From: Cryptomeria japonica
Lineage: Eukaryota; Streptophyta; Pinopsida; Cupressales; Cupressaceae
Assembly: GCF_030272615.1 (NCBI RefSeq)
Contig: NC_081408.1
Location: 62,120,614 to 62,184,613, forward strand
Length of the DNA stretch: 64,000 bases
Direction of reading: 5' to 3'
Positions within the stretch are counted from its first letter, which is position 1. The number at the start of each line of letters is the position of its first letter. A program made the position numbers and the translations under genes. Shown in pieces: positions 43,304 to 53,982 of this stretch. Under the pieces are notes generated by a model. It made no database searches, had not been told where the DNA came from, and saw only the letters and a program-made list of their open reading frames with translations.

Positions 43304-45115
43304 GCTCCTAGGGAAGGGAAAAACCCTTCCCAAATTTAAGCTTTCTTTGACCTTTTGTGCTCCTCACAATTTCTAGCTTCATCTTAATCGTTTTTAATCC
43401 CCTTGATTTCTTTTCTCCATTATTGACTTTATCCCAAATGATGTTAGTTTGACATATAGTACCTTGAGAGACCCATCCAAGAATATATTCTTCTTCCAAT
43501 AAGAGAAGTTCAAAATTGTCTTTAGATGCCATACCTCGAGTAAATTGACTTGCCTCATCAACCCCTATTTGTGTAGGGAATTACTTAATTGGGGACATAT
43601 GAATACCTTTAACTATTTGTGCAAGTATATCCTCTTCTATCATTGTATCCAATCCAACTCTTGAGAATCTCTATAGATCTATATCCAAGTCTTAGGACTT
43701 GATTGCTAGCTCACCCCTATCTTCAGTTTTGGCATAGCTTGGAGATTCTATCCCCTTTGTATGAAGGTCTCACCTTTTCCTATTTTCAATGTGTAATTCC
43801 ATTACCTCTTCATGGAGTCTCACATTCTCCTTTCTCCATTCTAGGTTCACATGCATAGTTTTATCTCGATGATTTTCCTCTGAATCTTTAGATTGGCATC
43901 CGACATTGCTTGGTCATAGTTTCTAGCTAAAACCAAGTCTTTTATAAGCTCCACTTGCATATCACCTCAATGTATCATTATGATTTGGTTCTTTTTTAGA
44001 ACCCCTTCCTACCATTTCTCAAATTCTTCTGAGAGGGTAGGGTTTCATTGTTCATCCTCTTCTAGGGATGATTCAGGTCGAGTTCCCATTCTCAGATGAG
44101 ATGTTCCCCCTGATTATTGAAAAATTTGTTAGTCAGGAGATCTTTCTCCAACTCTTTTTTTTTATATATTTCACACAATCTTCAATAGAATGTCCCAATT
44201 CATTGGAAATCTTGCAATTTTCAACTGTGTCTTACACTTCAATCTATTGCTTCCAAAAACCTTGCTCTGACCGTAGTTTGATAGCTTTGGTAAGAAGAGG
44301 GTGTGATTTGTAGTATATACTAATTCTTGCATATATACTAAAACCCTTCTCCTCTATGGCCTCATCTTCCTTAATGAATCTTCCAATCTTTCTCCCTATG
44401 GTTTTTAGGGTTTCAAGATCCCAATTCTCTTATAGAAATTTATAGAGGTGTATCCAAACTAGGGTTTCTTCAATAGATTCTATTAAAGGACCAAAATTTG
44501 GAATCTTGTTTTTAATATAAAAAACCCATTCCCCATCATGAAAGGGCCATTATTCATAACTATTTTTCTACATAGCATTTTCATAGATGACCAAATAAAA
44601 GCCATTTGACAAAGTTTTAAAAAAAAATCTTATCCCATTTCTCATCACACCATTTATGGACTCTAGAGAAAGCAAGCCAATCTCCTACCCATTTCATGAA
44701 GAAAGCCCTTTTTCTAAGAATGTTGACAATATTCCTCCAATTTGCATTATTTATCTGAAGAGAAATTAATTGGTTATGAGTTGGTTTAATACTAAGGTAG
44801 TCCCCCATTTTCAGGTTGACTTGACCTTTCAGTCTCCACACCTTTCCCTCCAAATTATTGAAGCTTACACCTAGCCTAGATGAGATTTTTGCAAAACCCC
44901 AATGATTTTGGGTTTGTCTTGTTTGGTCTAAACTAGCCTGTCGATTTACAAAAAAAAATTGTGGATCCCATTTGTCCGATCCTTCCAATCCCAAGCCGAT
45001 GGATACCACACCAAATTAGTGTACCTCTAAATCGACCTACCCCTAGGGCCATAAGCTGCATGACCATGCCTAAAATCTTCAAACCCTAATTTTTTTTCCT
45101 TGCATCACCATTCAT
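43304..45115 (-). pseudogene. LINE ORF1, minus strand copy, degenerate
   Basis: It begins near 45112 (MNGDARKKN, then GFEDFRHGHAAYGPRGRS and WYPSAWDWKDRTNG in a shifted frame). The best preserved part is 44617-45009, containing NHWGFAKISSRLGVSFNNLEGKVWRL and WVGDWLAFSRVHKWCDEKW. The C-terminus (43308-43532) has ILGWVSQGTICQTNIIWDKVNNGEKKSRG. The gene has several stops. It differs in sequence from the ORF1 of the LINE at 48137, so the two LINEs are different families. Confidence 0.7.
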
Positions 45116-45862
45116 TGTATTGTCTTGAGATTGTTAGCGGCTTTATTATTTAAATAATTGTCAATGGAATAGGACATTTTTATGGAAATTTTATTTAAAG
45201 ATGATTATGTTCAAATTTTATTTTATATTATTTTTCAAATGATAATACATAAAATATTATATAAAATATATTATTTTTTATATATAAGTGGACATATGAT
45301 TCATTTATAGCTTGTTATATAAATATATAGATCATTTAATAAGGTTGGTCCCTTTCCTCTTTTCCCAAAATAAGTACTAATGAAGTATGACTTTTTGGAT
45401 TGCAAGACCATCTAAATATTATTGGATTAATCTTTTAAAAATTAACTTTCAAACTTATTTACAATAGGTGGAATATCAAAAAAAAATATAGATAATTAAA
45501 ACAAAATGGATTTTTTTTATTGTTTATGCTAGGTAACTTGTTCTCAGTAATTTGGAGAGGACCTGAGAGGTGAGACCAACGTGTCTCACAAGCAATCAGA
45601 CAAACAACTTGATTTATTAGGTTCACTTTCACAATCATATAAAACTATATGTAGGTCACTTAATAAGGTTGGTCCTTCCATCTAATGTTCAAAATAATTA
45701 CCAATGAAGTAAGACATTTTGGATTGGAATCTCATTTAAATGGTTATATTAATGTTTTAAAGTTATCTTCTGAATTTTTAACAATAGGTGGATTATCAAA
45801 AAAAGATTTCATGAACTAAGTTGAAATAGAAATAAAATCTTTTTAGTCTATGATGTTGATTT
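45116..45862. repeat. AT-rich flank with a diverged tandem duplication
   Basis: About 45335-45480 and 45665-45800 are similar: AAGGTTGGTCC, CCAATGAAGTA, TTTTGGATTG, then ACAATAGGTGGA.TATCAAAAAAA. The duplicated unit is about 330 bp apart. A 19-bp direct repeat, TCTATGATGTTGATTTTGG, lies at 45848-45885. No gene is seen. Confidence 0.6.
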
Positions 45863-46414
45863 TGGTCTATGATGTTGATTTTGGTCTACAAGTGATGGCA
45901 TAATGTTTGAGACTATCTTGTATTCTTATTTATGAAAAAGTACAAGTTATAATTCAAACAATAAAATCATTAATTTACTTTTCAAGTAATGCTATATGAA
46001 ACACATGAATGTTTGAAAGAGAAGGCAAAAACTAATCAACAAGTTTTAATATTGATCTTTTCTAATTTGTCCAAGAAACAGTAAATTCAAGAAAATATGA
46101 CAATATGACATTAACTAAAAGATTCAATTTAATCTCCCTTTTATTTGTTCTTTATTAATTCATTAGAAATATAATTCTTTCCAAAACACTCGAGTAAAAA
46201 TATAATGCCATGAAAATTAAAATTTATAATCCAAATTTCGTTTTTATAAATCACCTGGTAGTAAATCTGAAATAGTTATTTAAATATTTAAAATTAACAT
46301 CCATAATCCAACGTTCTAATTTTAATATTTTTATCAGACATTTAAGTATTAAAACTATCATCCGAAGGCCATAAGGATCAAACGTAAGCACATGAATTTC
46401 TGTAACTTTTAACT

Positions 46415-47035
46415 CTAAAACTTGATGATGCTTCTTGGTGTAAGAATAGCTCTCAGTGGCACTGCTTTTAGTAGAGTGAGACCAAATGTTTCAGACATAT
46501 CAATACCTGCCTGATTGTCCATTTCCATAGGAATGGACCAAGTGAAGGCTTGCACCAATGATCCCACCACCAAATGAACCATTCTGTGTGCCAATGGAAG
46601 CCCGATGCATATCCTTCTTCCTACTCCAAATGGTATCAATTCAAAATCCTGACCTTTGTAATCAATGTCAAATTCCAGAAACCTATTTGGATTAAAATTC
46701 AAAGGATCCTTCCACACACTCGGGTCTCTCCCAATGCTCCATACATTCACAAGCACTTGGGTATTATCTGGAACAAGATACCCACCAATCTCACGAGACA
46801 TATCTGCTCTTCTAAAGATGATTGGGGCTACAGGGTGTAATCTGAAAACTTCCTTCACTATTGCTCGGAGATATGGAAGATTTGCTATGTCTGTTTCTTC
46901 CATTCTTCTCTCCACACCAACAACATCATCCAGCTCCGCTTGGATTTTTTTCATCAGTGCTGGTTTTCAAAGAAGCTCTACCATTGTCCATTCAATTATA
47001 GATTAAATTGTGTCGGTTCCTGCAGTAAACATGTC
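46415..47035 (-). pseudogene. Cytochrome P450 (CYP76-like), second exon, with two in-frame stops
   Basis: P450 monooxygenases are membrane-anchored heme enzymes of the endoplasmic reticulum; CYP76-type members act mostly in terpenoid and other specialised metabolism. This exon starts after a splice acceptor (TTTTGGCAG then GACATG, 47036-47041). It encodes the I-helix DMFTAGTDT, then in the open 179-residue part the K-helix KEVFRLHP (E35, R38), FNPNRF (87-92), the heme loop FGVGRRICIG with its Cys at 116, and the family-like tail FGLTLLKAVPLRAI. TAA follows TAGTDTI and TGA lies in ELL-stop-KP, both inside conserved sequence. No exon 1 could be found within about 1.1 kb upstream, after which a LINE begins. 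It is a pseudogene or, less likely, a recently inactivated allele. Confidence 0.88.
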
Positions 47036-48136
47036 CTGCCAAAACAAGAATTTGGGCAGTGTTATTAATAGTTTAAAAAAAATAAAAAAATAAAGAAGAA
47101 AATATGTCAAGAACTGCCGATTTGTATAGTTTATATTAACACATCAGAAAGAGCGCAGATAATTCCATAGTGCAGATCGGGGCATATTACCAGTGCAAGT
47201 CAGAGATCATCCTTGCACAATTATCATCGACCATATCAGGGGCAACAGAAATACTCTATATTGATTGCACAAGAAAGCAGGCCGAAAGATTTTTGAAAGA
47301 CAGGGTTAGGATTTTAGGCAGAAGTGAGTGTAAGGCGGGAGGAAAAGGGGAGGAGCAGATGCGAGCATCTGGGGATGCAGATCTGTGAGTATGACATAGA
47401 GACTCAAACTTCAAACACAGTCTTCCATGCAGCGCGCAGAAGAAGCATATCGAGAGTATAAAAAACTCTGTGGCCGGCTGAGCGAAGACTTTGAAGAGAT
47501 TCAGGCAACCTTCACGGAGCTAATTGCTGAAGCACAATCGTCCGGCTCTCACCTTTGCAAAACTTCATTTCCGGAGATACTGAATTCAGCAGAGAAGAGT
47601 TTGGAGGGCCTTCGCTCCCGTTACGCCCATTAGTTCTAAACTGTGACAAAACATATCGATATTAGTGCAATAAATAACAGTATTATCTTCAATCTTAAGG
47701 TTTTCACCAGCAGATCTGGGCGAATTTGAAGGGCAGACTTGCCGATCAGATTAAGGATCATAGAGGAGCGAACTATTTGTCTCAATCATCAAGCCATTCA
47801 CAGCGAATCTGGAACAAGCTTACAGAACATAGGAGCAGACCAGCATACTCAAGCAAAGCGAACGAATTAATCAGGCCTTGGAGGAGATAAATCAGGCCTA
47901 GAAGCAAAATTCCAAACTCAAGGCAGGTAAAATCAGTCAAAATCTTGAATTACAAAAACAAAAGGAGGTTTTCAGATATAAAAGATACTGTATGAAGTCA
48001 AAGTTCAGAATAATAACAATATAGACGTCAACAATAATATACTCCAGGCTATTCTAAGTTGTTCAACGGAGTGAATATTTGATAGTTAGGGTTTGTTGCA
48101 ACAATAACAGATTTTTACGATTACAAATTTCGGTAA
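47036..48136. other. Region between the P450 exon and the LINE; possible intron start and LINE 5' UTR
   Basis: The first part would be P450 intron. 47160-47640 has a higher GC content than its surroundings. 47690-48130 has no frame and probably is the 5' UTR of the LINE. Confidence 0.45.
47427..47633 (+). CDS. Small open frame, 68 aa, possible gene or exon
   Basis: It starts MQRAEEAYREYKKLCGRL and ends LEGLRSRYAH. It reads like a helical, soluble protein with mixed charge (SEDFEEIQATFTELIAEAQ). It stands out because its codon composition is more protein-like and more GC-rich than the surrounding repeats. I recognise no family. It may be a short host gene, the first exon of one, or chance. 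Confidence 0.3.
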   Translation: MQRAEEAYREYKKLCGRLSEDFEEIQATFTELIAEAQSSGSHLCKTSFPEILNSAEKSLEGLRSRYAH

Positions 48137-50404
48137 ATGAATGCAGTCATGGCCGATAGAAGGCATTTGGGTTCATGGGCGGATGTGGGTTGGGTAGACC
48201 CGCCTCATGTTCCGCAGTGGGTCTACACGAACGGCAGATGGAAGGACATGGCGATACAGGTAAACCGGAGTGGAAATAACAAGGTTTTTCTGCAAGTTTC
48301 AAAATACTTTCAAGGTTTCTTTCAGAACAGACGCAGTGTGGCATGGAGGCAGAATAACAATGGAAGGAGATTCACTTGAGGGCGTTTTAATAATGGTGAG
48401 AATCAAGGGAATTCTGAGAAGCAATTGAAGGGTTTTTCAGGGAAATGGTCTTTGGATCTGGGAAATCAGCGAACGTTTGCTAGGGTCGTTGGCTTGGTAA
48501 ATAAGGAGATTGCGGCTAGGGTTTTTGTTTCTTCACAGCAGGTGGGAAATAAGGTAAATGTGAACCTCAAGGAAGCTAGTCCAGACAAGGTAAGTAAGAT
48601 ACCTACTGATCCTATTCTGTCGGGGGTTTCTTCATCACAGGTTTGGGCTCCTATCCCTTGTATTGATATTATGGGTTCCTATGTCGATCAGAAAGTGAAT
48701 TGCTTGCATTCAAATGCTATTTGTGGGGAAATTTGGGGTGATCAAATTAGTTTGTTAAAGCTTTATCATAAGTTGTAGAAAAGATGGGGGGATATGCATT
48801 ATTTTCAATTATTGTCTGCGAATGCTTTTATTATTGTCTTTGATTCTCCTTCTTTCAAAGACGAGGTATTAAGAACTTTGCATCATTGGTTTGGAAAACA
48901 TTTAATTTTAGTTTCGGCTTGGAAACCTTTTTTTGTTCCTACTTGGTCTAGTTCGAAACTTATTCCTTTCTGGTTTGGTTTACCAAAAATTCCTTTTGAA
49001 TTTATGGATCCGGATGTTCTTGAGCAAATTGGAAATACTATTGGAACTTTTTTAACATTTAAAATGGACTTTGTGGAGGGGGAGGTTCTGGTAAAAATTT
49101 GTGTTCTTATTAACCCTGACAATGTTTGCCCCCATACTTGTAATATCAAGTCTCGTGATGGTATTTGGCGCTAGTCAATTAAGAAATTAGATATAGAGCT
49201 TCTTAAGTCTCCTTTACTTTTGGATGCTCCATTACTTATGGATATTAAGAAAAACCAGCAGGTTGTTGGCTCTGTCCCTAAATCCCTTAATAAAGGTAGT
49301 TTGTCGGCGGGACCTTCGGTTGAAGGATGTGGAAATGTCTCTTCGCATAAATTGGTAGAAACAGGTCACATTAAAATTGAAAATAATCCATTGTGTCGTA
49401 GTTCTAGGAAACCAAATGATCACACTTCGGGCTCGGTCTCACTTTTGTCTTTTCTGGAGATATTTTCTAATAATGGGGGTATAGTGATGGATGGTAATCC
49501 CCTGATAAATGAAGTAGATCATTCATTGACAATAGATTGCCCTAAGATGATAAATAATCACATAAAAGGTAAGGATGACAATTTGCCTTCATGCACTCAT
49601 AAAGAGGTTTTTGATTCCTCAAAGAATGTGAATTTAGATAAAAATGTAGTGCTTCATATGGAAACTATTAAACAGGTAACTACCATAGGTCTTCCTAATG
49701 ATGCTTCTTTAGTTCAGGAAATTAAGAGTTTGGTGTCTAATAATTCCCCTCTGAATGTTGAAATTAATATGGCTAATGAATCTTCCTTAGGGAATAGTAA
49801 TCCATTAGAGGTTGTCCTAGTTATTATGCCAGATGAGAATTTGGTTCAGCAAGTAAATGATATTTTTAACAATCATGCACATCAAATGGATGAGGGTATT
49901 ACTGATAGAGTTGTTTGTTCAATTGAGAATGATTTGGGGGGTATAGACTCGACCCTTCCAATTTCGGAGTCTGCTAATCCTTTTGCGGTTTTAGCTGCAA
50001 AAGAATTGGGTTTTGAAGATAACCCAATTATCCTGGCTTCTCCAAAGTCATGCAAGAGTTTACCAATTGTCCAAACAACTTTGGTTTTTTCATCATCAGT
50101 GGTTTCTCCTGAGAGAGGTAGGCATCCAAATAATCTTAAGACTCAAATGGAAATTGATGCTAGAATTCAAAAGACTTTGTCCCTTTCTCCTACTAGTGGG
50201 CAAGGGAGGCGTTCGGTCTCTCTTGGTAGGCCTAAGAAAACATGCCTAACTCCTATAAGTTTAAAAAGAAAGAGGAGTAAAAGATCTATGATTAGTCCAC
50301 CTGTGACAAGGTCAGGGGCTGTGAAACGTAATTTGCAAGGTTGCTTTGGGGAAAGCAAAAATTCTCTGACTAATGGGAAGAGGGGAGCTTCAGCCTCCCC
50401 TTGA
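48137..50404 (+). pseudogene. LINE ORF1 (L1-type), one frame with three stops
   Basis: About 755 codons in one frame from MNAVMADRRHLGSW to KRGASASP. Stops are TGA at 48377, TAG at 48776 and TAG at 49172. The segment LLSANAFIIVFDSPSFKDEV, LVSAWKPFFVPTW and WFGLPKIPFEFM resembles the DUF4283 domain common in plant LINE ORF1. The usual zinc knuckle after it was not seen. The C-terminal half is Ser/Asn-rich and ends in a basic stretch, LKRKRSKRSM. ORF1 proteins bind LINE RNA. The frame is otherwise undamaged, so these stops are probably recent point changes. Confidence 0.8.
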
Positions 50405-50409
50405 GGACA

Positions 50410-52575
50410 ATGCGAATTATTTCTTGGAATTTTAGGGGCTTAAATGCCCCTAACAAGTGACGCTTAATTAAGTCCCAGATGGACTTATTTAAGTGTGATA
50501 TTTTTATGTTGCAAGAAACAAAGTTATCAAAGGAGTCTGCTGATTCGGTTTTTTCATCTTGGAGAAGATGAAATTTTCTTTTTGCTCCTTCTTGTGGTGC
50601 TTTAGGAGGTTTGGCACTATTTTGGAATAATTATAATAGTGAGGTACAGTTAGTGCCATCTACTACAAATTGGATGTTGACTCTAGTTATAAGCAAGATT
50701 TTGAAGGTTAAATTCTAGCTTTTTAATATTTTTACCCCATTAGGAATTCAAGGGAAGAGTAAGTTATGGGGTGAATTAAAGAGGATTTCTTGTCCCTTAA
50801 GAAATGGTTCCTTTATTATCTTTGGGGGTGATTTTAATGCTATCACTAATTTAGATGAGAAAAGAGGAGGTGTTTTCCCTAATAAAAAGATTATGGATGA
50901 TTTTGGGGATTTCATTTCTGATATGAGCCTTTTTTATTGTAAGTCTCATAATGGGATTTTCACATGGACAAACATGAGAAGGGATTTTTCTAATATTGCT
51001 GAGAGATTAGATCGGTTTTTGTTATCTGAGAATTGGATTGATTCAGATTTTGAATTCTTTTCCTCTATTCTACCGGTCTCGGGTTCTGATCACTTTCCAA
51101 TTTCCCTATCCATTATTGAGGATAGGGCTTCTTTTAAGTCTTCATTTAAATTTGAGCCCATGTAGTTTAGGGATTCTTTCTTTTTGCCTCTACTTATGAA
51201 ATGGTGGAATTTTCCTCCTTTCTGTTTTGGGTCCTGTATGTTTCAGATTTCTAAGAAGTTAAGTTATTTGAAATTGAATATTAGGGAATGGAATATCTTG
51301 CATTTTAAGAACACTTTTCAAGAGAAACAAAGGATTCAAGATATGATTGAGTGTCTTGAAACTCATGTGCTTCAACATGGTATGGTGCCACAAGTTTTTG
51401 ATGAATTGAAATCACTAAACATATAGCTTAAGGGGAAATCTATTAGAGGCAGAAATCTAGAGAGTTATGGCTTTCAGATGGTGATAAGAACACAATTTTT
51501 TTTCATTCTTCAACTAAGATTAAAAGATGTAAGAATAGGATATCTTGTATTCAGTGTCAGAATGAAAATTTATTGACAGAGCTAGAGGATATTGCTTCAG
51601 AGGCGGTTAGGTTTTTTAAGTCATTATTATCTTCAGAAAATGGAAATCTTAGAAATGATATTATATCTAATATTCCTCCTTTAGTATCTTTGGAAGACAA
51701 TAATATGTTGATGTCTCCCTTTTCCTTAGAAGAAGTTAAGAGTGTTGTCTTTACCATGAATCTGAATAAAGCTCTAGGACCAGATGGTTTTACTCCTTTA
51801 TTTTTTTAGAAATGTTGGGATTTTGTGGGAAATGATGTTTTATTGGCTCTTGACGAAGCTAGGAGAAATAGGTCTATTTTAAAAGAACTTAATACTACAA
51901 TGATTGCAATTATTCCTAAAAAATAGGATACTAAGACTTTTGCTGACTTCCACCCCATTGCTTTATGTAACACTTTGTACAAGATATTTACGAAGGCAAT
52001 TTCCCTTAGGTTGGCAAAAATTCTACCTAGGATCATTTCATTGGAGCAAGGTGGTTTTGTTCCTGGAAGGGAGATGACAGAGGGTGTAATTGTAGCACAT
52101 GAGGTGCTTCATTCTATTTCCACCCAAAGAACACCAGCCATGATACTTAAACTAGACATGATGAAGGCTTATGATAGAGTAGAGTGGGGGCTTTATGTGT
52201 TGTTCTTGAGAAGTTATGTTTTTCCAAACTCTGGGTCAAATGGATTCATGCATGTATTTCTTTTGCAAGATTCTCAATTTTAATTAATGGTTCTCCTTGT
52301 GGTTTTTTCTCTTCCACCAAGGGTTTGAGATAGGGAGATCCCCTTTCTCCCTTTTTGTTTATTCTCCTAGTTGAAACCTTTAGTTGGGCTATTAGGGCTG
52401 CTAAAGTGGGGGGGCTTTGGAAAGGTATAAGGATTCATAATATTCCCCAAAGTATTTCTCATTGTCTCTTTGTAGATGATACTCTGTTATTTGGACATGC
52501 TTCGTTAGTTGAGGCAAAAGTGATTAAAAGAATAATACAAAATTATGCATCGTTTTCTAGTCAGAAAGTGAATGG
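50410..52575 (+). pseudogene. LINE ORF2: AP endonuclease and reverse transcriptase, 3' truncated
   Basis: It begins six bases after the ORF1 stop with MRIISWNFRGLNAPNK. Endonuclease motifs are MLQETKL, FGGDFNAITNLDEKRGG, FTWTNMRRDFSNIAERLDRF and GSDHFPISL. RT motifs are ALGPDGFTPLFF, TFADFHPIALCNTLYKIF, QGGFVPGREMTEGV, LKLDMMKAYDRVEW, a GLR-stop-GDPLSPF box and LFVDDTLLFGHA (Ala of FADD replaced by Val). There are many stops (TGA, TAG) and at least two frame changes (between 51430 and 51573, and near 52284). The element ends inside RT after FSSQKVNG, where gypsy element D begins, so the RT thumb and 3' UTR are missing. Confidence 0.88.
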
Positions 52576-52603
52576 TGATTATAGTCACACAAATCTATCC
52601 AGC

Positions 52604-52923
52604 TTAATTAAATAAATATTCGCTATTTATTTGATTAAAAATCCACTAGTCATCAATTAATTAAATTAATATTTAATTAATTCATCTCCAAACATTCTCC
52701 TATTAATTAAATAAATTATTCAATTTATTTTAATTAATTCATTAAAATCAAATTCCAATCAATTAAATAAATCAAATCAATTTATTTAATTAAATCCCCT
52801 ATTCCTCTTTTAAATAAATTAAATAAAACATTTATTTAAATCATTATCCCCCCCCCACTTGCATTTTCCTACAAATGCAACTTGCACACATTTATTGAAA
52901 TAAATGAATTTTTATTTTAATAA
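52604..52923. repeat. Array of six AT-rich hairpins
   Basis: Arms are as follows. 52604-52618 with 52624-52638 (15 bp, one mismatch). 52655-52666 with 52671-52682 (12 bp, perfect). 52703-52717 with 52722-52737 (one extra base). 52761-52772 with 52780-52791 (12 bp, perfect). 52809-52818 with 52831-52840 (10 bp, perfect). 52892-52904 with 52911-52923 (13 bp, one mismatch). All arms are built from TTAATTAAATAAAT-like words with loops of 4-12 bases. Confidence 0.75.
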
Positions 52924-53497
52924 AATTCTATTTTCTCTCAGCCACCAAATCCACTTGCAAAATCTAATCCCCTTCTAGATTTTTCTAACCCCTTCCTAAT
53001 TAGCCTAATCCATCCCCTAATTATTGTCACATTCCTAAGCAAAATAGAGTCACTTCTCAAAGACTCCAAAGTCTTTAAAAAGCATTTAATGCTTTGTGTG
53101 TTCAACAAATTAACCCCCAAAGTCTTCCAAGACCACTAATGGCTCTTACATGACCATTTATGGCTCTTACATAACCATTTATGGTTATTTTAAACTTGTC
53201 TCCCCAAACATTTATTGTTTTGAACATATTCATCCATTTCACATTTGCACAAGAAGTTATCCATTGGATAAAAGTTTTATTCTTTGAATAAAGAGTTTAT
53301 TCATTCAACCAACCTTGACTTTAACTCCCAAGGTCATATCAAGAATTTAATGTGTATTCCCTCTCCTCTCAACCTATCTCACATTGACACTTGTCATCCT
53401 AGGATTGGGTTGAAAGCCCTCACATGGATTTGAAATCATTCAATCCGGACCCCTTTTGAGATTGCTCAATCTCAACCATCCATTCCTCCATTTTTCC

Positions 53498-53505
53498 TAT
53501 AAATA
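53498..53505 (+). promoter_or_regulatory. TATA box of the element D LTR
   Basis: TATAAATA in CCTATAAATAGAGCCC, about 465 bp before the primer site. It supports transcription to the right. Confidence 0.6.
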
Positions 53506-53966
53506 GAGCCCATTTCTTCATAATCTAGATCCTAAAAACTTGTATGCATTTAACCTATAGGCATTTTAAGAGAGCATTTAGCATAGCGAACTCATGTATT
53601 GTCATTTTGGTGAAAATAAATCATTTTAGCATCAATAGCTTAATATTAGCTTTTTATTTTACATTTAGAGAAATATTACAATCTCAATCCTCCATTAGCA
53701 TCCATAGTGCAAAAAGTTGTTGAGAGCTACACTATTTTGGAACTTGGAGAGGAGAGGAACAAGGGAGAAGGAGCTAAGAGCATGTTAGGAGGTATTTGGA
53801 GATGCCTCATCATATTTGCTTCTTTAGTTAAATATACTTTCATGTTTTTAGTGTCTCTCTTGATATGCCTGTTTAGATTAGTTTTTGATTGACTAACACT
53901 AACGATTTTCTGGTTTCTTGTGTTGTTTATCATTGACTAACCTTTTCCATTTTGTAGGGCATCATT

Positions 53967-53982
53967 TGGTGAATCTGTCGTG
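53967..53982 (+). other. Primer binding site of element D
   Basis: TGGTGAATCTGTCGTG. It matches the sites of E and F with two or three substitutions. Confidence 0.6.

Larger units (their letters stand above)
52573..53964 (+). repeat. Probable 5' LTR of gypsy element D
   Basis: The left end is judged from the loss of LINE coding and a TG start near 52573-52577. The right end is judged from ATCA directly before a primer site. There is no second copy in the window to confirm the ends. It contains a hairpin array (52604-52923), a TATA box at 53498 and a poly-C tract at 52850. Confidence 0.55.

Noticed and set aside
46415-46954. Functional P450 gene
   Set aside because: Two in-frame stops lie upstream in the same exon, and exon 1 is missing.
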